Assembly (NCBI RefSeq): GCF_022811725.1
Contig: NZ_CP094527.1
Coordinates: forward strand, 558,001 to 622,000
Direction: 5' to 3'
From: Mucilaginibacter sp. SMC90
GTDB lineage: Bacteria > Bacteroidota > Bacteroidia > Sphingobacteriales > Sphingobacteriaceae
DNA length: 64,000 nt
Shown here: in pieces, positions 1 to 8,293 of the stretch
Layout of the letters: every line of letters starts with the position of its first letter
How positions within the stretch are numbered: position 1 is the first letter of the stretch
Translations under genes and position numbers: made by a program
The notes under the pieces: model-generated
Seen by the model: the letters and a program-made list of their open reading frames with translations, nothing else
What the model was told of the DNA's origin: nothing
Databases searched by the model: none

Positions 1-1197
1 ACCTATCCGGTAAAGGTTACCATTGTCGGTTACGCCATATAAGGCACCATCTTTTCCGGTAACAAGCGAGCGCCAGCGTTCGTTTTTATCTTTAAGCAAA
101 CGCTCTTCAGCCACCACTTTATCGTTTTTGATCACCAGCCTTGCAATATGCGAACCACCGAGTGCGCCAACAAATAAATTGTTTTTCCACTCCGGGATCA
201 GGTTGCCGGTGTAAAATGTGATACCGCATGGCGATATGCTCGGGTCCCAATAGTATATTGGTTGGGTAACCCCTTCTTTTTGTTGTACACCGTCGCCAAC
301 TTTTTTGCCGCTATATTCAATACCATAAGTAACTACCGGCCAGCCGTAATTTTTACCTGCGCGGATGATATTAATCTCATCGCCGCCCCGGGGGCCAAAT
401 TCGGCTTCCCATAATTCGCCGGTTACGGGGTTCATAGTCATACCCTCGGGGTTTCTTAAGCCATAAGCATAAATTTCTGGCAATACGCCGCTTTTACCGG
501 CAAAGGGGCCTCCGGGAACAGGTTTTCCGTCACGCGTAATATGAACAACCTTACCTACCGCAGCTCCGAGGTCTTGCGCTTTCATGCGAATATCGTCGGC
601 TCCATGCTCGCCGGTACTTACAAAAAGGTTGCCTTGTTTATCAAACACCACGCGTGATCCGAACTGTAAATGCCCGTTATAAGCCGGTTGGGCATGATAA
701 ATCACCTGTACGTTTTCAAGTTTGCTGTCATCGGCAGATAGTTTTCCCTTTGCTACAGCAAGCTGGAAGCCGCCTTCTACCTGTTCAGAATAAGTCCAGA
801 ACAAGGTGCGGTTTTTTGGAAACGACGAATCGAAGTTAACATCAAGCAAGCCGCCCTGGCCACCAACGGCAATTGCAGGCAGGCCTTCGATGTTTTTATC
901 AAAACTGCCGTCGGCTTTTAATATACGCATGGTGCCGCCTTTTTCGGTGATCAGGAAGCGCCCATCCGGAAGGCAACGTAAAGCCCATGGCGATTTTAAC
1001 TGGTGATTGATCACGGTAACATTCAGTTTGGTTTTGGTCTGAATGCCGCCTATGCGGGTTTGTCCTGTAAGTGCGGGCTTATAATCGCTGTTAGGTTTCT
1101 GCGTTTCAACAGGCGGCAACGTCTGGGCTTTAACCTGAAGCACGAAAACGCCAGCGCACAATGCAGACATTAAAATAGATTTATTGTTTATTGGCAT
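1..1197 (-). CDS. PQQ-dependent aldose sugar dehydrogenase, partial (runs off window start)
   Basis: Probable secreted or periplasmic quinoprotein that oxidises aldose sugars with PQQ, of the YliI/Asd (GSDH) family. The first 399 residues are visible. A signal peptide ends near VLQVKAQ. Family landmarks follow: SPWALRCLPDGRFLITEKGG, then GGQGGLLDV, HNGHL-like AYNGHLQFGSRVVFD, STGEHGADD, AYGLRNPEGM, GELWEAEFGPRGGDEIN and GKNYGWPVVTYG. The start is the ATG complement at 1195-1197, just before the signal peptide. The C-terminus lies outside the window. A second, cytochrome-fused member of the same superfamily is at 29227-30972. Confidence 0.9.
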   Translation of the reverse strand, partial: MPINNKSILMSALCAGVFVLQVKAQTLPPVETQKPNSDYKPALTGQTRIGGIQTKTKLNVTVINHQLKSPWALRCLPDGRFLITEKGGTMRILKADGSFDKNIEGLPAIAVGGQGGLLDVNFDSSFPKNRTLFWTYSEQVEGGFQLAVAKGKLSADDSKLENVQVIYHAQPAYNGHLQFGSRVVFDKQGNLFVSTGEHGADDIRMKAQDLGAAVGKVVHITRDGKPVPGGPFAGKSGVLPEIYAYGLRNPEGMTMNPVTGELWEAEFGPRGGDEINIIRAGKNYGWPVVTYGIEYSGKKVGDGVQQKEGVTQPIYYWDPSISPCGITFYTGNLIPEWKNNLFVGALGGSHIARLVIKNDKVVAEERLLKDKNERWRSLVTGKDGALYGVTDNGNLYRIG

Positions 1198-1410
1198 GAT
1201 GATTAAATGTTAACTATACATTTGTTGAATCAAAGATAAATAACAAAATACCATGAGCCGCAGTTTTTGTGTCTATCTTTTGTTACATGGATAAAAACTC
1301 CGCTGTTTAATCAAGACTACGGGATAGGGCGTTAAAAAAATAGTTAACACTATGTTAAATGTAACTGATTAAAAAAATCAAATTATATTTTAGAAATGTA
1401 CAACTTATAC

Positions 1411-1418
1411 TATATTTG
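1411..1418 (+). promoter_or_regulatory. Bacteroidota-type -7 promoter box for tRNA-Ala
   Basis: TATATTTG fits the Bacteroidota -7 consensus TAnnTTTG and lies 11 bases before the mature tRNA 5' end. A clear -33 TTTG is not seen; only a T-rich stretch near 1387-1391 is at the right distance. Confidence 0.55.
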
Positions 1419-1429
1419 CCACCCATTAC

Positions 1430-1503
<74 letters not shown>

Positions 1504-1512
1504 CTTATTATA

Positions 1513-1543
1513 AAGCGTTTACGTCTCGTAAATGCTTTTTTTA
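1513..1543 (+). terminator. Rho-independent terminator of tRNA-Ala
   Basis: The arms AAGCGTTTACG (1513-1523) and CGTAAATGCTT (1527-1537) form an 11-bp stem with a 3-base loop, followed by a T run. It lies 10 bases after the tRNA. Confidence 0.8.
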
Positions 1544-1662
1544 TGCATTATCGGGCCGTTTTTGAACTGAATTTGAGAATCTTCTTTCCTTAAAATCCAT
1601 GTCACTTTCTTTATTTAAATTGCTTAAATACAAACATATTGCAAATATTTATAATGAAAAAT

Positions 1663-1677
1663 CATGCAAGAGGTCAT
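1663..1677 (+). repeat. 15-bp copy of tRNA-Ala anticodon arm (possible attachment-site remnant)
   Basis: CATGCAAGAGGTCAT here is identical to tRNA bases 1466-1480, in the same orientation, 197 bases downstream. Flanking bases do not match. An exact 15-mer from a 74-base tRNA is very unlikely by chance in so short a stretch. Its position between the tRNA and the accessory fic gene suggests an old integration scar (inference); no integrase is present. Confidence 0.5.
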
Positions 1678-1757
1678 TTAGAATTTAAAAAAATCTTGAA
1701 ATTTTAGCGATTGATAAACTGAGGTAAAACAGATGCGAGATTTCAGTTTTTAACTTA

Positions 1758-1799
1758 TGCGGAGAATAAACAAATTATATTCCGCAAAATTGCGGAGAA
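1758..1799 (+). promoter_or_regulatory. Candidate operator repeats upstream of fic
   Basis: TGCGGAGAA occurs twice (1758-1766 and 1791-1799), 33 bases apart. The second copy is also the right arm of a near-palindrome, TCCGCAA-AA-TTGCGGA (1781-1796). The pair lies 34 bases before the fic start codon in an AT-rich stretch (1504-1832) that otherwise shows no gene. Regulatory use is inferred from position and symmetry. Confidence 0.35.
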
Positions 1800-1832
1800 A
1801 AGTACATATATTTATCGCATAGGCGGTAATAT

Positions 1833-2930
1833 ATGTATATACATCAATTAAAGAACTGGCCTTCCTTTACGTGGGACATTGAAGCAATACTTGTTCGCTT
1901 AGGCGAGGTAAGGCATCGGCAAGGGTATATTTTAGGTTTGATGAGTTCGGCTGGCTTTAAATTGAAGGAAAACGCATTATTAGATACGCTGACATTAGAT
2001 GTTACCAAATCCAGTGAGATAGCGGGTGAAAAATTGAATAGTGATCAGGTAAGATCTTCTATAGCCCTAAGGTTAGGGATCGAAATAGCGGATGCTGTAC
2101 CCGCAGATCGGAACGTGGATGGAGTAGTAGAGATGATGTTAGATGCGACTCAGAAATACACCGATGACCTGACGGCAGATCGCTTATTTGATTGGCATGC
2201 GGCGCTATTCCCAACTGGAAGAAGTGGTATGCACAAGATTACAGTTGCGACCTGGCGTACTCCGGAAGCCGGCCCTATGCAGGTTGGTTCGGGAGCTATG
2301 GGCAAGGAAAAAGTACATTTCGAAGCTCCGGAAGCAGAACGGCTGTCAGCAGAAATGGAGACTTTTTTAAAATGGCTCAACGCCAGATCTAATACTGATG
2401 CAGTGTTGAAAGCTGCCATAGCACACTTATGGTTTGTGACCATACATCCATTTGACGATGGCAATGGTCGTATAGCCCGGGCTATTACCGACATGCTGCT
2501 CGCACGGGCAGATGGAACATCGCAACGGTTCTACAGCATGTCAGCTCAGATCATGCGCGAAAAAGCGGCTTATTACTATATACTTGAAGCAATGCAAAAG
2601 GGCGGCCTGGATATTACCCCGTGGTTGAAATGGTTTTTAGATTGTCTGTATTTTGCGATGGATCACACGGAAGAAACATTATCTGCCGTAGCGAAAAGAA
2701 CCCTGTTTTGGGATAAGCATAGAGAAACTGTATTAAATAGCCGCCAGCAGCAGATGGTCACCGCCTTGTTGGATGAGTTTTATGGCAAATTAACCAGTAC
2801 TAAATGGGCTAAGATGACAAAGAGTTCTCCCGACACTGCATTGAGAGATATTCAGGACCTGATAGAGAAAGGCATATTGGAGAAAGAACCAGGTGGCGGT
2901 CGAAATACAGCTTATAGTATAGTTGTCTGA
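1833..2930 (+). CDS. Fic domain protein with DUF4172 N-terminus; altered inhibitory motif
   Basis: Predicted nucleotidyl (AMP) transferase that modifies target proteins with ATP-derived nucleotide. An N-terminal DUF4172-like domain covers about residues 1-80, the Fic core about 110-270, and a winged-helix-like C-terminus about 305-365. The catalytic motif HPFDDGNGRIAR at residues 205-216 is intact, including the catalytic His205. The inhibitory helix has the sequence KSSEIAGE at residues 59-66. In this family the motif is (S/T)xxxE(G/N), so the autoinhibitory Glu is replaced by Ala64 (GCG, one base from GAG). No antitoxin gene is adjacent. The gene stands alone between tRNA-Ala and a gene remnant, which suggests horizontal acquisition. 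Confidence 0.9.
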   Translation: MYIHQLKNWPSFTWDIEAILVRLGEVRHRQGYILGLMSSAGFKLKENALLDTLTLDVTKSSEIAGEKLNSDQVRSSIALRLGIEIADAVPADRNVDGVVEMMLDATQKYTDDLTADRLFDWHAALFPTGRSGMHKITVATWRTPEAGPMQVGSGAMGKEKVHFEAPEAERLSAEMETFLKWLNARSNTDAVLKAAIAHLWFVTIHPFDDGNGRIARAITDMLLARADGTSQRFYSMSAQIMREKAAYYYILEAMQKGGLDITPWLKWFLDCLYFAMDHTEETLSAVAKRTLFWDKHRETVLNSRQQQMVTALLDEFYGKLTSTKWAKMTKSSPDTALRDIQDLIEKGILEKEPGGGRNTAYSIVV

Positions 2931-2957
2931 TACGACTTATCGCAATGCCGATAAATT

Positions 2958-3098
2958 ATGATCGATATCCAACTGAATTTGTATAAATCTATATTTAAAG
3001 GTAGAGCAGATGTATTTGCACTACGGTGGGAAAAGAATGGAAAAGGCAATTATATGCCGGCGTACAATATCAGGGCAATCAACCCCCGATTTTTTTAA
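2958..3098 (+). pseudogene. Remnant of TOTE-type primase/helicase protein N-terminus
   Basis: A 46-codon frame reading MIDIQLNLYKSIFKGRADVF, then ALRWEKNGKGNYMPAYN, then a stop. From memory, LYKSLFRGREDVFAxRWE...KSGYMPAY is the signature start of the archaeo-eukaryotic primase-like domain in large DEAD/DEAH helicase proteins of TOTE conflict systems. The match then breaks off into RAINPRFF and a stop, so it looks like a decayed 5' end whose remainder, many hundreds of residues, is deleted. It starts 27 bases after fic and ends just before a terminator hairpin. A short expressed peptide cannot be excluded. Confidence 0.55.
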
Positions 3099-3101
3099 TT
3101 A

Positions 3102-3136
3102 AAAAAGGGAATGAGTAAAGCACTCATTCCCTTTTT
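3102..3136. terminator. Bidirectional rho-independent terminator
   Basis: A 15-bp perfect stem, AAAAAGGGAATGAGT/ACTCATTCCCTTTTT, with a 5-base loop. It has an A run on one side and a T run on the other, so it can stop transcription from the fic side and from susD. Confidence 0.85.
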
Positions 3137-3170
3137 AAGCTAACAGGCTGTTTAAAGCCTGTACCGGAGC

Positions 3171-5090
3171 TTAGTGTTTAGCCCACCAAAGCGGGGTTAA
3201 TACAGCGTCGGGGGCACCGAGGGCCGATACTGCCTGGTTATAACCGTTAATGTTACTATTGCTCAGGCTTGATGGGTATTTCATGCGTTGAGGATGGAAT
3301 TTAACACTGCTGGTCATATAATTTCCACTTGTTAAAGCAGGTAAATCTGGCATGATATCTTCAACCGCTGGGTTTTCAAAGAATGGTAATCCAAGCCTTC
3401 TGTGATCACTCCAGGTTTCTAAAGGCAACCATGGTAATTGTGCAAGGTATTTTTGGGTAATGATCTTTGTCAGCTGATCGTTTCTTACGGTACCTGACTT
3501 GTAAAGATCATTTTTAGGATAGTTGATAGCCACTGTACCTGCAGCACCGGTAAGGCCATCTTCATAGTTCATAGTATGTGTTGAAGCCGGCTCAACGGTA
3601 TGGTCCCAGCTAACTGAAGTACCAACCCTGTTGTAGTCGGTTGATGCAAGATAGGTGGCCAGATTTGCCGTAGTGCCAAAGTATTCAAAGCTTTTCCTGA
3701 TACCTGTTTCATAAGCTGTTTTGGCATCAACAGGTACGGTCCAGCCGCGAACTGCAGCTTCGGCCAAAAGGAAATATGTTTCCCACGGTCCAAAAAATAC
3801 GCGCTTGTTATTGCCATTTCTGTATACCAGGTTTAATAGCGGTTTAAACCCGTTAGTTGTTATAGCATCGTTCATTGTAGCTTTGGCACCCCAGTTGCCA
3901 TCGGCCTTAGCATTCCAGGTATTGGTTGAATTAAGCGTTTTAACAACTTTACCAGAGGCATCTTTCAAGTCTTCTTGCGTAGCGGTAAATGTTCCGCCGA
4001 TTGCCGGATAGTTAGGATCGGTAAGGTTACCTGGGATACTGAATATTTTGTATGCCCGGGGATCAATAGTATAAGGCAAACCATTAAACCAATAGCCGGC
4101 AGCAGGATCATTGGTTTTGGTTGCAAACTGATCGAAGAAACGTTGTCCCATCCAATTGGCCGGTTTAATGGCCGAATCAAATGATGCATCCAGCTGATCG
4201 GCAGATTTAACACTACCTAAGCCAAATACCAGGTTATTATAGGTTGCAGATATAGGCAAGCCCATCCATGACGACTCCTTCCTGAACACGCTGCTAAGCG
4301 GGTTGTAGCTGTTAGGACTTTCCTGTACGCTGAAGGTTTGAGTAGCATCGGTAATGAAATCATTAGTAGCTGCTGCTGCTTCAAATTCGGTTTTGGCTTT
4401 AGCGGCGTCAACTTCTGATAACCGCATAGCTAAACGCATACGCATAGCGTTGGCATATTTACGCCATTTAGCATAATCATAATTGTACGCAGGGTCTTCT
4501 TTAGATACGTTCGCAGGGTTTACTATAGATAGATCGAGTTTAGCACTTGCATCTTTTAACTCATCCAACAGGAAGTAATAAACCGTTTTAACATCTTTAA
4601 ACTCCGGATTTACACCTTGAAAACCATCAACCGGCATTGGGCCAAAGCTGTCAGAAAATTCGCTCATTAAATAAGCTCTCCAGATCCTTGCAACCTGGAT
4701 CAGGTTTTGCGTATACGCTTTTGACGTTCCTTTAGCTATTTGATCGTTGCCAATTTGAATAGCGCTATTGGCAGCGTTCATCCATTGCGATGATTGCCTG
4801 TAATATTCAGATGTCCAGTCATCGCTGTATGAACCACGTGAAAATGTTTCGCCATCCTCATCCTGCAGGCCATGACCGCCCACTATCCAATATAAGATGA
4901 ACACACGTTCGGATAACCCTGGGTCCTGTTGTGCACCAATAATTGAATTATTGATAAAATATTCTGTTTGTACCTGATCACCGCTTGCTTTGAGCGGATC
5001 GGTATTCAGATCGTCAAATTTTTTACATGATGACGCGGCAAGCAGAGCAGCTGCAACCATCAGGCTTGATTTTTTTAATATCGTTTTCAT
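3171..5090 (-). CDS. SusD/RagB-family outer membrane nutrient-binding lipoprotein
   Basis: Surface lipoprotein that captures a ligand and passes it to the SusC channel. It has 639 residues. The lipobox LAASSC places the lipidated Cys at residue 22, after the start MKTILKKSS. The N-terminal stretch FDDLNTDPLKASGD and the family-typical repeats of aromatic and Asn-rich segments fit the SusD-like_2 (RagB) branch. The C-terminus carries the usual LPWLPLETWSDHRRLGLPFF-type region. It lies 31 bases after susC and surely shares its transcript. No glycoside hydrolase or peptidase follows, so the substrate cannot be read from context. Confidence 0.9.
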   Translation of the reverse strand: MKTILKKSSLMVAAALLAASSCKKFDDLNTDPLKASGDQVQTEYFINNSIIGAQQDPGLSERVFILYWIVGGHGLQDEDGETFSRGSYSDDWTSEYYRQSSQWMNAANSAIQIGNDQIAKGTSKAYTQNLIQVARIWRAYLMSEFSDSFGPMPVDGFQGVNPEFKDVKTVYYFLLDELKDASAKLDLSIVNPANVSKEDPAYNYDYAKWRKYANAMRMRLAMRLSEVDAAKAKTEFEAAAATNDFITDATQTFSVQESPNSYNPLSSVFRKESSWMGLPISATYNNLVFGLGSVKSADQLDASFDSAIKPANWMGQRFFDQFATKTNDPAAGYWFNGLPYTIDPRAYKIFSIPGNLTDPNYPAIGGTFTATQEDLKDASGKVVKTLNSTNTWNAKADGNWGAKATMNDAITTNGFKPLLNLVYRNGNNKRVFFGPWETYFLLAEAAVRGWTVPVDAKTAYETGIRKSFEYFGTTANLATYLASTDYNRVGTSVSWDHTVEPASTHTMNYEDGLTGAAGTVAINYPKNDLYKSGTVRNDQLTKIITQKYLAQLPWLPLETWSDHRRLGLPFFENPAVEDIMPDLPALTSGNYMTSSVKFHPQRMKYPSSLSNSNINGYNQAVSALGAPDAVLTPLWWAKH

Positions 5091-5121
5091 ATTTTGTTAT
5101 GAATTATTCTTTGCTGTTAAA

Positions 5122-8100
5122 TTAAAAACCTACCGTTAAATTGAATAAAATGGTACGGGTTGTAGGGAAACTGCCGTTTTCAAAGCCGGTTGCGTTAGTA
5201 CCGGTTGCATAAGATGACTCTGGATCCATGCCGTTCATGTGGCTGGAGATAAGCCATACGTTGTTAGCAGATACACCCACTCTTGCCCTTTGCATACCGA
5301 TGCTATGCGCAAATTTTTGCGACAGGTTATAGTTTAACTGCACGTTCCTGATACGGATGTTAGAAGCATCATAAAGGTTAGCTTCAGATACACCCATGTT
5401 GCCGTGGCCCGCTACTACCGCCCAATAATTTTGTGCAGAAGTTTTAACCGTATTCTTTTCGTACTGATTTGTAGTTGGGTTTAATACAACACCGTCAACC
5501 AGCATGTCTGGCCTTTCGCCGTTTACAACCGTTTTATTAGATGTACCAGTGGCCTCCATATGAGCTAAGGTTCCTGAAAATACCTGGCCTCCAAAACGTG
5601 CATCTACCAGGAATGACAGATCAAAGTTTTTATAAGAGAATGTATTGGTAACGCCTAATAAGCTTGATGCCTGTTGATTGCCAAGTTTAGATTTTACCGG
5701 GTCAACTTGCGGTAAACCGTTAGCATCCAGTAACAATTGGCCATTATATGGGCTGCTCGCGTCTTTTACCCTCAATAAACGTGAGCCAATGATTTCGCCG
5801 TAAAGCTGCCCGCTTTGAGCTACAACAGATAAATCATCAAAACCGCCTAAAGCGTATTGAGTAACATCCTGAGTTAAATATTTAACGGTATTTCTATTGA
5901 TAGAGAAGTTGACGCTGGTATTCCAGTTAAAGCCTTGTCCTGCTACAATTTTTCCATCAACCATTAACTCCAGACCTTTATTTTGGATATCGCCTGCATT
6001 TATTTTCCTTGCACTGTAACCGCTTAAACCGTCCATTGGCAGGTTAATTAATTGTCTTGTTGCGTTTGATTTGTATACGGCGAAGTCAAAACCAACGCGG
6101 CTATTAAAGAAACGCATTTCCAAACCGGCCTCATATGATTTGATCAGCTCGCTACGCACATTGGCATCAAAAAGTACATCGCCACGGCTTGCAGTTGTAT
6201 TTCCGTTCGGATCTTTACCAATAGTGTAAACATTATATAACTGATAAGGATCCATGTCGTTACCAACAGAAGCAAATGAACCCCTTAATTTACCGTAAGT
6301 TAACCATGATGGCAAAGTACTGCCATTTTTGGTCATGAACTCGGTAAACAGGAATGAAGTACTAACCGAAGGGTAGAAGTAAGAACGGTTAGCAGCGTTC
6401 AATACTGATGACCAGTCGTTTCTGAATGTACCGTCCACAAACAGGTATCCATCGTAGTTTAAACCTAATGAACCGTAAACTGAATAGATATCGTGATTTG
6501 CTACACTTTGGTTAACGGTAGGGCTGGTTGTGCCGTTATTGATTGAAAACAAATTAGGAACCTGAAGCGGGTTTGCACTTGCACTTAGTGAAGATGCCTG
6601 ACGGTTCATTAAGTTACCACCAAATGTAGCAGTACCGCCTAATTTACCAAAAATGTTATCTTTTTTTGCCGATAATAAACCGCTGTAGTTAGTTTCGGTA
6701 AAGTTGCTTTTGCCTAAGCCATAAGAACCGGTTGATGTTGGTGTAATACCTGCATAGGTACGGCTTTCGGTATTAGTAGTATAGGTATCAGCACCGCCTT
6801 TTAACTCCGCATTTAACCAGCTATTAAACTGATATTTGATAGATGCGTTCAGTAAAAACCTGTTTCTGATATCCTGGTTAAGGTTATACTTCGCGGCCCA
6901 ATATGGATTGATCTCGTTGTTTTGACGCCACCAGATCATGTTACCGGCGTTATCGGTGCGGCCTTTAAAGTCCCTTACATCAATAGATGTAGGCAATAAT
7001 GATAGTGCATTAAAGACGTTGCTGTTATTTGCACCTCCCTGTGGGCGGTTAAGAGCTGTGGCATTGATATATTGTACTTTGGTATCAATGGTCCATTTGT
7101 CGCCTTCGCCAAATTTACTTACTGTACGGCCTGTTAAGTTGTTCCTGATCAGCTTAGCACCAGGGATAATGCTTTTATCATCAAGCCTGTTGTATGAAGT
7201 ATAAACAGATGTTGATTTATATTGCTGCTGAAACGAGATGCTTTGATTAGAGCTTAAGCCCTTATCAAAATAATTTGCAATGTTATCATAAGTATGCAAC
7301 GGTGCATTTGTACCGTCCCATTTCTTCTCGTCTTGCCCGGTAGCTTTAGGTCCCCAGCTGCTGGCTAATGTATTTGAATAAGCATTATTTGTTCCCTGGG
7401 CAAAGTCCTGCTGCAGGCCCGGGCGTGCAAAAATACTCTCGGTACCTATTGATGATGAAATCGTGATACCCAGGCCTTTTTGTGTTTTACCTGTTTTGGT
7501 AGTGATCAAAATAGCACCGTTACCAGCCCTTGAACCATACAAAGCTGCTGCCGAAGGTCCTTTCAAAACGCTCATGCTTTCGATATCTTCAGCATTAATG
7601 TCTGACAAACCATTACCCATATCCAGCGACGGATTATAGTAATCATTGTTTGCAGCACCTGTAAAGTTATCCAACGGGATACCATCAACTACGATAAGCG
7701 GCTGATTTGAACCTGTCAATGAGTTATTACCACGCAGGGTGATTTTTGAAGAGCCACCCGGTCCGTTACCTGAACGGGTAATTTGTAAGCCGGCAACTTT
7801 GCCCGACAACGCATTTACAAAGTTAGGCTCTTTTGACGCAGCTAAGGTTTCGCCCTTAACTTCCTGAACAGCATAGCCCAATGATTTTTTTTCGCGTTTG
7901 ATACCCAATGCGGTAACTACAACTTCGGTAAGCGCGTTTTCAGCATCTTCAAGTACAACGTTAATTGTATGTTGCGCTCCTACAGTTACTTGAGCTGGTT
8001 TGTAGCCCAAAAACGAAAACGTAAGTACAGCACCCTCTTTTACTTTAATGGTGTATTTACCATCGGCATTGGTGGTTGTTCCGTTAGTGGTGCCCTTTTC

Positions 8101-8235
8101 GGTTACGCTTGCACCGGGTATAGATTGTCCGGATTTTTCAGTTACTGTCCCTGTAACTGTTTTTTGTGCATACGCTGTCATCGTTATTACACTAAACAAC
8201 AAGAAAGCGAAACACCTTAAGTAGATTTGTTTCAT
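5122..8235 (-). CDS. SusC/RagA-family TonB-linked outer membrane transporter
   Basis: TonB-dependent outer membrane channel for a ligand delivered by the SusD partner. The 1037 residues comprise a signal peptide ending TMTAYAQ (about residue 24), a CarboxypepD_reg-like domain (about 25-110, with GTTNGTTTNADGKYTI), and a plug domain. The plug contains a SusC-type stretch (SGKVAGLQI, LRGNNSLTGSNQPLIVVDG) and SMSVLKGPSAAALYGSRAGN. A 22-strand barrel follows and ends in an aromatic residue (LFNLTVGF). The gene lies 58 bases downstream of the ROK regulator and 31 upstream of susD. I found no convincing separate promoter box in the 58-base gap. Confidence 0.93.
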   Translation of the reverse strand: MKQIYLRCFAFLLFSVITMTAYAQKTVTGTVTEKSGQSIPGASVTEKGTTNGTTTNADGKYTIKVKEGAVLTFSFLGYKPAQVTVGAQHTINVVLEDAENALTEVVVTALGIKREKKSLGYAVQEVKGETLAASKEPNFVNALSGKVAGLQITRSGNGPGGSSKITLRGNNSLTGSNQPLIVVDGIPLDNFTGAANNDYYNPSLDMGNGLSDINAEDIESMSVLKGPSAAALYGSRAGNGAILITTKTGKTQKGLGITISSSIGTESIFARPGLQQDFAQGTNNAYSNTLASSWGPKATGQDEKKWDGTNAPLHTYDNIANYFDKGLSSNQSISFQQQYKSTSVYTSYNRLDDKSIIPGAKLIRNNLTGRTVSKFGEGDKWTIDTKVQYINATALNRPQGGANNSNVFNALSLLPTSIDVRDFKGRTDNAGNMIWWRQNNEINPYWAAKYNLNQDIRNRFLLNASIKYQFNSWLNAELKGGADTYTTNTESRTYAGITPTSTGSYGLGKSNFTETNYSGLLSAKKDNIFGKLGGTATFGGNLMNRQASSLSASANPLQVPNLFSINNGTTSPTVNQSVANHDIYSVYGSLGLNYDGYLFVDGTFRNDWSSVLNAANRSYFYPSVSTSFLFTEFMTKNGSTLPSWLTYGKLRGSFASVGNDMDPYQLYNVYTIGKDPNGNTTASRGDVLFDANVRSELIKSYEAGLEMRFFNSRVGFDFAVYKSNATRQLINLPMDGLSGYSARKINAGDIQNKGLELMVDGKIVAGQGFNWNTSVNFSINRNTVKYLTQDVTQYALGGFDDLSVVAQSGQLYGEIIGSRLLRVKDASSPYNGQLLLDANGLPQVDPVKSKLGNQQASSLLGVTNTFSYKNFDLSFLVDARFGGQVFSGTLAHMEATGTSNKTVVNGERPDMLVDGVVLNPTTNQYEKNTVKTSAQNYWAVVAGHGNMGVSEANLYDASNIRIRNVQLNYNLSQKFAHSIGMQRARVGVSANNVWLISSHMNGMDPESSYATGTNATGFENGSFPTTRTILFNLTVGF

Positions 8236-8293
8236 TTGTTTGGTTTTAATTATAGAAATTGTGTTGGTTTTATATATGATTTTGTTGTAAATC

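Noticed and set aside
1833..2930. Fic as part of a toxin-antitoxin pair (class I)
   Set aside because: No small antitoxin gene is adjacent on either side; the inhibitory motif position is within the protein itself.
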